From Micavibrio aeruginosavorus ARL-13 (GTDB lineage Bacteria > Pseudomonadota > Alphaproteobacteria > Micavibrionales > Micavibrionaceae), in contig NC_016026.1 in assembly GCF_000226315.1 (NCBI RefSeq), forward strand, positions 248,001 through 312,000: 64,000 nucleotides of DNA. The letters run 5' to 3'. Position numbers and translations under genes: made by a program. Shown in pieces: positions 8,993 to 16,334 of this stretch. Below the pieces are notes generated by a model. The model made no database searches. It saw only the letters and a program-made list of their open reading frames with translations, and had not been told where the DNA came from. Each line of letters begins with the position of its first letter. Position 1 is the stretch's first letter.

Positions 8993-9206
8993 GCGGTTGT
9001 TCGCCCCCTGGCGCTATGCTAACTCTGAGGGGCGAAATTAATGAAGTGTTAACGATTTGGGGTCATACGTATCGTCGCATTTTGGGGCATCTGGCCTCGA
9101 CCTGGCGACCGATCCCAACCAACCAGGAGGATAGAACGCGTTCCCGCCTTGCCGGAATGTGTGTCGGTGACGACGCACGGACAAACGGGGATCGGATCTT
9201 GACCCA

Positions 9207-10754
9207 ATGCCACAACTTAAAAAACGCTCGAATAAAATCCTGTCCATGATCCCGCCCGTTGCGGTGCAAGATGTCTTGCACCGTTTGAACCGTTACCTGC
9301 CATTGCGTCACCGCCATGTGCTGACCCGGAACAACACGGTGCGCCTGCGCTATGTCGCGGGTCCGGTTTGCGCTGTGGTCATGGTGGGTCTGGTTTTTTC
9401 CGCGCTGGGTAATCCGGCGCAGGGAATCTCGTCTGAACTGACGGCGCAGGCCTATGCCAATCTTGAACCCGCCGCCGGTGGTGAGCGTCAGGATGGTGAA
9501 GAAGGTCTGGTGACCCAATTGGCCGCGACGCAGAAACGTCTGCAACGCTATACGGCCGCCTCTTACACGATGGACCCGGGCCAGACCGTTGCCATCAATC
9601 GGGCCGCGACCCTCGCGCCCAAGGAAAAACAAGTTAAAATCGCCCCGGGCGACACCCTGACGGGCGCGTTGTTGCAGGCGGGCCTGTCCGATAAAGATGC
9701 CTATGGCGTGGTGCAGGCCATGAAACAACACGTCAACCCGCGCTCGATCCGCCCGGGTCAGGTGTTGCAGGTGCGCTTTGATCAGGGTGAAGGCGACGTC
9801 AAGCCGCTGGCGCAGGTCAGCATGGCGATGGACGCACTGAAAACCATCACCGTCGCCCGCGCGGCCACCGAAGAGGCCGGGTTCAAGGTTGATGTGAGCG
9901 AGAAAAAGGTCGTCAAAAAACTTTATACCCAGGCGGCGGATATTTCCGTGTCGGTTGTGGGCGCGGCGGCCAAGGCGGGCATTCCGTCTGCGGTCGTGAA
10001 CGAAGCGATCCGGATTTATTCCTGGGACGTCGACTTCCAGCGTGACATTCGCCAAGGCGATAAAATCGAAATCACCTACGAAGCGTATGAAACCGAAGAC
10101 GGCCAGCGTGTGAAAACGGGCGATGTCCTGTACACCCAATTGTCGGTCAGCGGCATCGACATCCCGCTCTATCGTTATGAAACCAGCGAAGGGCGCGTGG
10201 ATTATTTCCAGCCGAATGGCCGGTCCATCCGCAAGACGCTGATGAAAACCCCGATTGATGGGGCGCGTATTTCATCCGGCTTCGGTGTGCGTCGTCACCC
10301 GGTTCTGGGCTATACCAAAATGCACAAGGGCATGGACTTCGCTGCACCAACCGGCACGCCGATTTATGCCGCCGGTGATGGTGTGATTGAAAAGGCCGGG
10401 AAGTTTTCCAGCTTCGGCAACTATGTCCGCATTCGTCACAATGCCCAGCTGAAAACCGCCTATGCCCACATGAGCCGCTTTGCCAAGGGTATCACCCCGG
10501 GCACCCGTGTCCGTCAGGGACAGGTGATTGGCTATGTCGGCACCACGGGCCGCTCCACGGGCCCGCATTTGCACTATGAAGTCCTGGTCAACGGTGTGCA
10601 GAAAAACCCGCGCAGTCTGGATTTGCCCACGGGGGAAACGCTGGACGGCGAAGACATGCGCCTGTTCAAAGCCCACGTGAAGCAGATGGATCGCGACATT
10701 TCCAACGGCCGCGCACTGCGTTATGCGCGCAACACGGCCTCAACCGCGCAGTAA
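9207..10754 (+). CDS. M23-family peptidoglycan DD-metalloendopeptidase
   Basis: This 515-residue zinc endopeptidase probably cuts peptide crosslinks in murein. One membrane segment near residues 47-66 (AGPVCAVVMVGLVFSALG) anchors it with the catalytic part in the periplasm. Residues ~140-200 form a LysM/OapA-like region (IAPGDTLTGALLQAGL). The C-terminal LytM domain starts at about 350 (SSGFGVRRHPVLG) and keeps the zinc and catalytic motifs HKGMD (H373, D377) and HLH (454-456). The layout is that of MepM-like enzymes used for wall growth. The start is uncertain: no clear ribosome site precedes 9207, and an ATG at 9246 is in frame. Confidence 0.88.
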   Translation: MPQLKKRSNKILSMIPPVAVQDVLHRLNRYLPLRHRHVLTRNNTVRLRYVAGPVCAVVMVGLVFSALGNPAQGISSELTAQAYANLEPAAGGERQDGEEGLVTQLAATQKRLQRYTAASYTMDPGQTVAINRAATLAPKEKQVKIAPGDTLTGALLQAGLSDKDAYGVVQAMKQHVNPRSIRPGQVLQVRFDQGEGDVKPLAQVSMAMDALKTITVARAATEEAGFKVDVSEKKVVKKLYTQAADISVSVVGAAAKAGIPSAVVNEAIRIYSWDVDFQRDIRQGDKIEITYEAYETEDGQRVKTGDVLYTQLSVSGIDIPLYRYETSEGRVDYFQPNGRSIRKTLMKTPIDGARISSGFGVRRHPVLGYTKMHKGMDFAAPTGTPIYAAGDGVIEKAGKFSSFGNYVRIRHNAQLKTAYAHMSRFAKGITPGTRVRQGQVIGYVGTTGRSTGPHLHYEVLVNGVQKNPRSLDLPTGETLDGEDMRLFKAHVKQMDRDISNGRALRYARNTASTAQ

Positions 10755-10767
10755 GCGGATATGAATT

Positions 10768-10799
10768 AAAAAGGCCCCGGTGTTTGCCGGGGCTTTTTG
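10768..10799 (+). terminator. Terminator after the M23 gene
   Basis: AAAAAGGCCCCGG-TGTTTG-CCGGGGCTTTTT forms a strong symmetrical stem with a T-run, 14 bp after the stop codon. Confidence 0.85.
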
Positions 10800-10806
10800 T
10801 TTTTTG

Positions 10807-10871
10807 AACCACGAATGGACACGAATGACGCGCCTTATTTCATTCGTGTTTATTCGTGTCCATTCGTGGTT
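10807..10871. repeat. 65-bp palindromic element with 20-bp perfect arms
   Basis: The arm at 10807-10826 (AACCACGAATGGACACGAAT) is exactly inverted at 10852-10871. Inner copies of ACACGAATGA and TCATTCGTGT (10819-10828, 10840-10849) give a second nested pairing. It lies between the M23 terminator and the end of the convergent ghrA-like gene, unlike the G-rich REP units elsewhere. Confidence 0.75.
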
Positions 10872-10877
10872 TTCGTC

Positions 10878-11810
10878 TTAATACCCGCGTTCAAAATCCA
10901 CCAACCCCGGCGGCTCTTCGCCACGGTCCAGCATCATGATCGCCTGACGAATGGCGGCCACGCCGGTTTCGGGAATGGTGATCGCGGCGATGTGGGGGGT
11001 GACCAGAATGCGCGGGTGGGACCAGAATGCGTGGTCGGCGGGCAGGGGTTCGGTCCGGAACACATCCAGCGCCGCCATGCGCAATTGCCCGCTGTCCAGT
11101 GCGGGGATCAAATCGTCTTCGACCAGATGCTTGCCGCGCGCAGCGTTGATCAGGCAGGCGCCGCGCGGCAATTGCGCGAACACATCGCGGTTCAGAATGT
11201 TTTCCGTGTCGGGGGTCAAAGGCAGAAGGCAGACCAGAATGTCGCACCCTTTCAGGAAGGCGGGCAGCTGATCCTGCCCCGCATAAACACCCACACCGTC
11301 AATGGCGTGGCGTGTCCGGGCCCAGCCGCGCACGCGGAAACCGAGGGCGGCCAATGCGCGGGCGCAGGCCCCACCCATTTCCCCCAGCCCCAGTATGCCG
11401 ACCACCCGGTCCTTGGCCAGTGTCGGCATGATCCCGCCCCATGGAATGGACGCCCCACCCGTTTGCACCAGATCATGGTCGCGGTGAAAACGCAGGACAT
11501 AGCTGGTCACATAATCCACCATGCCGGATGACAGGCCCGGTTCGATCATGCGGATCAGTTTGGCGGGATGGGGGAATTCGGGGTGACCGATATATTGGTT
11601 CACACCCGCCGACAGCGATAAAACCGCGCGCAAATTCGGGTACGCATCACGGTCGCCCGGGAACATTTTCCACGCCACCATGTGCGTGATATCGGATGGA
11701 TTGCCAACGTCGGGCCAGATGCGCATATCCAGATCGGCCAGGCCAGCGCGCAGTGCGGGAACCCAATGCGGGTTATCAACAGAATAAACAGGGCGAAAGA
11801 GAATCGCCAT
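10878..11810 (-). CDS. Glyoxylate/hydroxypyruvate reductase A-like dehydrogenase
   Basis: This 310-residue D-2-hydroxyacid dehydrogenase reduces glyoxylate or hydroxypyruvate with NAD(P)H in the cytosol. It has the Rossmann motif VGILGLGEMGG, then LINAARG with the substrate Arg region, ALDVFRTEPLP with the active Glu, and TPHIAAIT with the catalytic His. The short catalytic N-domain (MAILFRPVYSVDN) matches the GhrA branch. The ATG at 11808-11810 is chosen over one 36 bp upstream because it opens the conserved first strand directly. The exact 2-oxo acid substrate is uncertain. Confidence 0.85.
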   Translation of the reverse strand: MAILFRPVYSVDNPHWVPALRAGLADLDMRIWPDVGNPSDITHMVAWKMFPGDRDAYPNLRAVLSLSAGVNQYIGHPEFPHPAKLIRMIEPGLSSGMVDYVTSYVLRFHRDHDLVQTGGASIPWGGIMPTLAKDRVVGILGLGEMGGACARALAALGFRVRGWARTRHAIDGVGVYAGQDQLPAFLKGCDILVCLLPLTPDTENILNRDVFAQLPRGACLINAARGKHLVEDDLIPALDSGQLRMAALDVFRTEPLPADHAFWSHPRILVTPHIAAITIPETGVAAIRQAIMMLDRGEEPPGLVDFERGY

Positions 11811-11893
11811 CTCGTCATTTCCTTTGTGATGGTGAATGATGCGCAAAGTGATTCTTTAAAATACTTTATGCCCATCCGGATCAAAGACAAACC

Positions 11894-12382
11894 ATGAATC
11901 TTGCCCGTAAAACCATCCGTCTGACCTTTTTGTTGGGGTTGGCATTGATCCTGCCCGGCCATGTGTCCCATTCGGGGGCGCAGGGTGTGCCGAACGCGCT
12001 TCCTCGCACGGCCATGTCGGGCCAGACTTTGATGACATTCTGTGCCAGCAAACATGACGTTGATGCCGGGTTCTGCAGCGGGTATATCGCCGCCGTGGCC
12101 GAAGCCATGCTGGTCCAACCGGCCTATGCCCAACGCGCTTGCGACCATGCCACGGTCAAGCCGCAGCAGCTGGTCGATACGGTGAAGATTGAAGTGGATG
12201 CCGACCCATCCCTGACCCGGTTGCCCGCCGGGGTGATGGTGGCGCAGGTGATGGCGATGTCCTATCCCTGCTATAACGATTACGCCCCGGCCGCCGGGGA
12301 TGTCGTGACCAGCGGTGTCGCCGGCTATCAGGTTGAACCGTTGCCAGCGCCCTCTGTTTCACCCTTCGGCTTGCGTCCGTAA
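11894..12382 (+). CDS. Rap1a/Tai-like exported protein
   Basis: This 162-residue exported protein has a signal peptide (LLGLALILPGHVSHSGAQG). Its middle holds LMTFCASKHD-(V)DAGFCSGYIAAVAEAM, a pattern of two Cys flanking an Asp/Gly helix that is typical of the Rap1a/Tai domain. A further Cys pair (RACDH, YPCYND) suggests two disulfides. The founding members neutralise type VI amidase effectors, but most relatives in alphaproteobacteria have no neighbouring effector and none is seen here, so an immunity role is only a possibility. Its last 55 bp overlap the 3' end of the convergent SURF1 gene. Confidence 0.6.
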   Translation: MNLARKTIRLTFLLGLALILPGHVSHSGAQGVPNALPRTAMSGQTLMTFCASKHDVDAGFCSGYIAAVAEAMLVQPAYAQRACDHATVKPQQLVDTVKIEVDADPSLTRLPAGVMVAQVMAMSYPCYNDYAPAAGDVVTSGVAGYQVEPLPAPSVSPFGLRP

Positions 12383-13086
12383 ACGATAAACCGTAATCCA
12401 TACATAATGATCAGAATGCCCGCCATCGTGAACCAGAAGATGGCGTAGGACAGGTGATTGTTGTTGGGCGTCTGCCACGCCTCAACCGGCAGGGGCCAGC
12501 CCACATCGTCGCGTTTGGTTTCTTCATAAAACGCCAGCGGCACAACATTCTCCAGATTGTGGGAGACGGCCAATGCAGCGGGGTCCAATGTGAACCACAT
12601 ATTCTGATCCGGCAGGTTTTTCGGTGTGAATGAATTCGTTTGCGTCGGGTGGCGCAGCGTGCCGATGATGGTCACCGTCGGGTCCGGGCGCTGGATAAAC
12701 GTGTCGGGATCATCACTGACCCAGCCGCGCAACACCGGGATAATCGTGCGCCCGTCAGACAGCAGGAACGGTGTCACCAGATGCGCGCCCGTTTTCTGTC
12801 CCATCGGTCTGGGCTTCAGGAAGATTTCGTGGTCGTGCAAATATCGCCCGGTCAATGTGCCACGGATCAGCAAGTCCTTTTCGTCGACCAAGGGCGCAAT
12901 GGTGCCCGCGTCCAACGCCAACGGCTGGGCCGTGCGCGCCGTTTCAATGCGGGCCAGCAGGTCGTTTTTCCATTGCAGGCGTTGTAACTGCCACGATCCC
13001 AGGCCACACAGCACGATCACGCCCGCAAGGGTCAGGGTCGTGGCCCAGAAGGGGAGGCAAAATGGAGTGGGGCGTACGGAGGACAT
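12328..13086 (-). CDS. SURF1-family cytochrome oxidase biogenesis protein
   Basis: This 252-residue inner-membrane protein helps assemble heme a into subunit I of the aa3 oxidase. It has an N-terminal membrane helix (TTLTLAGVIVLCGLGSWQLQRLQWK), a periplasmic domain (ILKPRPMGQ-type segment, VLRGWVSDD, GTLRHP), and a C-terminal helix (YAIFWFTMAGILIIMYGLRF) with the family's HLSYAIFWF signature. The start at 13086 is used because upstream codons overlap the DUF983 gene. It is the last gene of the left oxidase block, 7 bp after DUF983. Confidence 0.9.
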   Translation of the reverse strand: MSSVRPTPFCLPFWATTLTLAGVIVLCGLGSWQLQRLQWKNDLLARIETARTAQPLALDAGTIAPLVDEKDLLIRGTLTGRYLHDHEIFLKPRPMGQKTGAHLVTPFLLSDGRTIIPVLRGWVSDDPDTFIQRPDPTVTIIGTLRHPTQTNSFTPKNLPDQNMWFTLDPAALAVSHNLENVVPLAFYEETKRDDVGWPLPVEAWQTPNNNHLSYAIFWFTMAGILIIMYGLRFIVYGRKPKGETEGAGNGST

Positions 13087-13093
13087 AGCGTGA

Positions 13094-13462
13094 TTATTCT
13101 TCCCAGTCGCTGGAACGGTGTTTGTATTGCAGGGCGATGACATAGGCCTTGATGGGACGTAGCAGCCCCACGGTGATGGCCAGCGCCACGAGGGTCCACA
13201 CAATCACATGCGCCCACAAGGGCGGTGCAAACCAGACCTCGACCAGCAGGGCCAGCGGGACGAGCAGGAAGCTGAGAATAAAAATCAGGAAAACGGCGGG
13301 GCCATCGGCGCTGTCATTCTTCGCCAGATCGAAACCACAATGGTCACATTTATCCGCCAGATTCAGGGTCAGGCCCGGCTTGTACAGATTGCCAATGCCG
13401 CATTTCGGGCATTTCTGACGCAGGGCCAGCTTCATCAATTCTGTATCAGGGTTCATGTCCAT
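13094..13462 (-). CDS. DUF983 zinc-ribbon membrane protein
   Basis: This 122-residue protein has a CPKC...CDHC zinc ribbon in the first 45 residues and two membrane helices (LIFILSFLLVPLALLVEVWF and HVIVWTLVALAITVGL). DUF983 proteins sit between ctaE and SURF1 in many alphaproteobacteria and are thought to aid oxidase biogenesis; a biochemical role is not known. Start at 13462 or the ATG two codons later. Lies after the ctaE terminator, so it may be read through or have its own start. Confidence 0.85.
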   Translation of the reverse strand: MDMNPDTELMKLALRQKCPKCGIGNLYKPGLTLNLADKCDHCGFDLAKNDSADGPAVFLIFILSFLLVPLALLVEVWFAPPLWAHVIVWTLVALAITVGLLRPIKAYVIALQYKHRSSDWEE

Positions 13463-13481
13463 GGTGTGTACTCCTTCAAGG

Positions 13482-13512
13482 AAAAAACCCTCCCTGTGGT
13501 AGGGAGGGTTTT
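13482..13512 (-). terminator. Terminator after ctaE
   Basis: AAAACCCTCCCT-ACCAC-AGGGAGGGTTTTTT on the minus strand, 16 bp beyond the ctaE stop. It may cut expression of DUF983 and SURF1 relative to the oxidase subunits. Confidence 0.8.
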
Positions 13513-13527
13513 GATTCTTTCAATTCT

Positions 13528-14403
13528 TTACGGGGCCGGTACGGCGTTGACGCCGACGGTGTTGCCCCACCAGTAAATGGCGACGAACAGGAACAGCCAG
13601 ACCACGTCAACGAAGTGCCAGTACCAGGCGGCGGCTTCGAAGCCGAAATGGTGTTTCTGGTCAAAGTGACCTTTCTTCGCACGCAGCCAGCACACGAACA
13701 GGAACACGGTCCCGACGAAAACGTGGAACCCGTGGAAGCCCGTCGCCATGTAGAAGGCCGAAGCGTAAACGGTGTCTTTGAAGCCGAAGGCGGCATGGTG
13801 ATATTCGTAAACCTGGAAGCACAGGAAGATCACGCCCAGCAATACGGTCAGGCCCAAAGCCTTAACCGCCTGATCGTTATGGCCGTCCAGAATGGCGTGG
13901 TGCGCCCATGTCACGGTGCAGCCAGACAGCAGCAGGATCATGGTCATCAGCAGCGGCAGGCCGAACGGCATGATCACTTCGATCGTCGCCGGCGGCCAGA
14001 CGAAGCCAATCGCTTCGGTCGGGAACAGGGCGGCGGCGAAGAACGCCCAGAAGAACGCGACGAAGAACATCACTTCGGACGCGATGAACAACGACATGCC
14101 ATAGCGCAGGCCGATTTCGGCAATCGGGGTGTGGGCTTTTTCTTTTACGGCTTCGAAAATAATGTCCTTCCACCAGAAGAACATAACGGCGGCAACGGAC
14201 AGCAGGCCCAGGCCAACGCCGACCAACCCCGGAGAGATGCCGAAAATTTCGGTTTTGTGCATGAACAGGACAACCATGGCGGCGAGCAGACCCGCCGCGA
14301 ACGATCCGGCCATCGGCCAGATGCTGGGGCGAACCATGTGGTACGGGTGCGGTTTGCCGGTGGTGCCGAAATGGGTTCCGGTTGCGTGATGGTCGTGGGC
14401 CAT
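13528..14403 (-). CDS. ctaE: Cytochrome c oxidase subunit III
   Basis: This 291-residue core subunit of the aa3 oxidase has seven membrane helices. It starts with HPYHMVRPSIWPM, the usual entry sequence, and keeps WKDIIFEA, GMSLFIASEVMFF with the conserved Glu, WAHHAIL, and the C-terminal HFVDVVWLFLFVAIYWWG. Subunit III stabilises the enzyme and its proton uptake path and binds phospholipid. It follows ctaG by 84 bp on the same strand, the usual order. Length matches the family. Confidence 0.95.
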   Translation of the reverse strand: MAHDHHATGTHFGTTGKPHPYHMVRPSIWPMAGSFAAGLLAAMVVLFMHKTEIFGISPGLVGVGLGLLSVAAVMFFWWKDIIFEAVKEKAHTPIAEIGLRYGMSLFIASEVMFFVAFFWAFFAAALFPTEAIGFVWPPATIEVIMPFGLPLLMTMILLLSGCTVTWAHHAILDGHNDQAVKALGLTVLLGVIFLCFQVYEYHHAAFGFKDTVYASAFYMATGFHGFHVFVGTVFLFVCWLRAKKGHFDQKHHFGFEAAAWYWHFVDVVWLFLFVAIYWWGNTVGVNAVPAP

Positions 14404-14487
14404 GAGTAACAGTCCTTACTGAAAAATCGTAGCGAATCGGTCAACGTGAACCCCGGGCGGGCCGGGGGTCGATATACGGCTCTGTTT

Positions 14488-15153
14488 TTACTGCTTTTCT
14501 GGTTCCAAGGCAACGGTGCCAACCAGTGAATCATCCGCCGCCGGGCCAGTTTTTACGACAACCCCGTTATCCGCCTGGTTAAAGGCCTCCCACGCGGCGT
14601 CCAGTTCAGGCGTATCCGCCTTGAAATAGGTGTAGGACAGGGTGATGACCTTCACATCGTCCAGATTGGGGTCTTTGGCCATCTCGGGCGACAGGAAAAA
14701 CACGACGGGCAGGGTGGTTTCCTGCCCCGGCTGCATGGTTTGCTCGGCGAAGCAGAAACACTGTGTCTTATGAAAATATTTTCCAGCCTTGGCCGGGGTA
14801 ACATTATAAAGGGCCGTACCCGTGACCGGGACGCGATCCTTGTTTTCCAGACGGAAGCTGGCCAAAGCGGGCTGGCCGATTTTCACCTTCACTTCACGCT
14901 GATCAGGCTTGAACGTCCACAGCAGGTTGCGGCCCGTGTCGGTGTTGAAATGAATGGTCACAACACGATCCACGATTTCCGACGGGTCCGGGGCCTCGGC
15001 CGACATTTGCGTGGTCCCGCCAAACCCGGTGACGCGGCAGAACAGATTATACAGCGGAACCGCGGCAAAGGACGCTCCAATCATAATGGCAACGGCGGCC
15101 AGCACGATAATCAGGATGCGGCGGTTTTTTGTTTGCAGGTCAGGTGTGGACAT
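14488..15153 (-). CDS. ctaG: Cytochrome oxidase assembly protein CtaG (Cox11 type)
   Basis: This 221-residue copper chaperone delivers Cu to the CuB site of oxidase subunit I. It has one N-terminal membrane helix (ILIIVLAAVAIMIGASFAAV) followed by PLYNLFCRVTGFGGTTQ, and a periplasmic Ig-like domain with the copper-binding CFCF motif (HKTQCFCFAEQTM). The ATG at 15151-15153 is preferred: GGAG lies 8 nt before it, while the ATG 18 bp upstream has no ribosome site. It lies between the 41-aa membrane protein and ctaE, the usual place. Confidence 0.93.
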   Translation of the reverse strand: MSTPDLQTKNRRILIIVLAAVAIMIGASFAAVPLYNLFCRVTGFGGTTQMSAEAPDPSEIVDRVVTIHFNTDTGRNLLWTFKPDQREVKVKIGQPALASFRLENKDRVPVTGTALYNVTPAKAGKYFHKTQCFCFAEQTMQPGQETTLPVVFFLSPEMAKDPNLDDVKVITLSYTYFKADTPELDAAWEAFNQADNGVVVKTGPAADDSLVGTVALEPEKQ

Positions 15154-15210
15154 AGGGGATACTCCATTCACGGTGCGCGTTACGCGCGGAACGGTCAGAC
15201 GGGATGAATG

Positions 15211-15336
15211 TTACTGCATCCCGGCTTTGATCTTGATCATGGTGATGATCCAGATCACGGCAACCCAGCCCATGATCGCGGCCAGAATGGTCAGGTTCTT
15301 GGTCATTTTCTTTTTGTGCATGTCGGACAGGGGCAT
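15211..15336 (-). CDS. 41-aa membrane protein of the oxidase cluster (CoxF-like position)
   Basis: A 41-residue reading frame begins at the ATG 15334-15336 with GGAG six bases upstream, and ends at TAA 15211-15213. The protein has a short basic head (MPLSDMHKKKMTKN) and one membrane helix (LTILAAIMGWVAVIWIITMI) followed by KIKAGMQ. Small one-helix proteins in this position between ctaB and ctaG are common in alphaproteobacterial oxidase clusters and are usually missed by size cut-offs. Likely an oxidase assembly or accessory peptide; direct function unknown. Confidence 0.8.
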   Translation of the reverse strand: MPLSDMHKKKMTKNLTILAAIMGWVAVIWIITMIKIKAGMQ

Positions 15337-15360
15337 ATTTATCTCCACTTTATAGTCTGA

Positions 15361-16278
15361 TTAAACAGCGTCGATCATCAGCGCCAGAAACAGCGCAAAC
15401 AGATAGAATACGGAATAGCCGAACATCAGACGCGCGCTTTTCAGGCTGTCATCCATCAAAACGCGGATCGATGTGAAGACAAAGAAGCCCGACAGGATCA
15501 GCGCCGCGATGCCATACCCATATCCGGCAAATCCCATCAATGTCGGCAACAACGACAGCGGCAGCAGGATCAGTGTGTAAACCAGCATCTGGATTTTGGT
15601 TTTCCGTTCACCCGCAACAACGGTCATCATCGGGATGTTGGCGCGTTTGTAATCTTCGTTCGCGAACAAGGACAGAGCCCAGAAATGCGGCGGTGTCCAG
15701 AAGAAGATCAGCGCGAATAAAACGATGGATTCAATGGTGACCGTACCCGTGACTGCGGCCCAGCCGATCATCGGCGGGAACGCCCCGGCGGCACCGCCAA
15801 TAACAATATTTTGCGGCGTGCGGCGTTTCAGCCACATGGTGTAAATGATGCTGTAGAAAAGATTGGCAAAGGCCAGCAGGCCGGCGGCGGTCCAGTTGAC
15901 GGCCACGCCCATGGTCATCACGGACAAAGCCGACAGGACGAGGGCAAAGCTGACCGCTTCGTCCGGGTTCATGCGGCCGCGCGGCAACGGGCGGCCCGCG
16001 GTGCGTTTCATCACCGTATCAATGTCGCGCTCGTACCACATATTCACGGCCCCGGCCGCACCCGCGCCAATGGCCAGGCACGCAACGGCCACGGCAATCA
16101 TAAACGGATGCATATCGGAGAAGCCGGGGGCAACCCACATGCCCGCAAAACCTGAAAAAACGACCAGCGACATCACGCGGGGTTTTAACAAGGCCCAGAA
16201 ATCCCGCACCCGCGAGGTGTCTTTCGCGGGGGTGGGCTCAGAAATCTGCGGATCGGCTTCGGTTTGTACGTCACTCAT
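15361..16278 (-). CDS. ctaB: Protoheme IX farnesyltransferase (heme O synthase)
   Basis: This 305-residue UbiA-superfamily membrane enzyme adds a farnesyl chain to heme b to give heme O, the precursor of the heme A used by the aa3 oxidase. The prenyl-binding motif is seen as NMWYERDIDTVMKRT (N...D...D), followed by RPLPRGRM; the second Asp-rich loop is ANEDYKRANIPM, and FWTPPHFWAL is the family signature. About nine membrane helices. The ATG at 16276-16278 is chosen because upstream codons run into the M16 gene and read as low-complexity. It is 56 bp after the M16 gene and 24 bp before the 41-aa gene. Confidence 0.93.
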   Translation of the reverse strand: MSDVQTEADPQISEPTPAKDTSRVRDFWALLKPRVMSLVVFSGFAGMWVAPGFSDMHPFMIAVAVACLAIGAGAAGAVNMWYERDIDTVMKRTAGRPLPRGRMNPDEAVSFALVLSALSVMTMGVAVNWTAAGLLAFANLFYSIIYTMWLKRRTPQNIVIGGAAGAFPPMIGWAAVTGTVTIESIVLFALIFFWTPPHFWALSLFANEDYKRANIPMMTVVAGERKTKIQMLVYTLILLPLSLLPTLMGFAGYGYGIAALILSGFFVFTSIRVLMDDSLKSARLMFGYSVFYLFALFLALMIDAV

Positions 16279-16334
16279 GGCCGTTCTTTTAGCCCGAAAC
16301 GTGATGCAGATGCAAATGCGCGCTGGGTCAGGGC

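Noticed and set aside
9016-9249. 77-codon plus-strand frame before the M23 gene
   Set aside because: No ribosome site, overlaps the real start in another frame, mixed composition without a fold signal.
11894-12382. Type VI immunity gene with a partner effector
   Set aside because: The protein has a Rap1a/Tai-like pattern, but no amidase effector or secretion genes lie nearby, so the immunity reading is not claimed.
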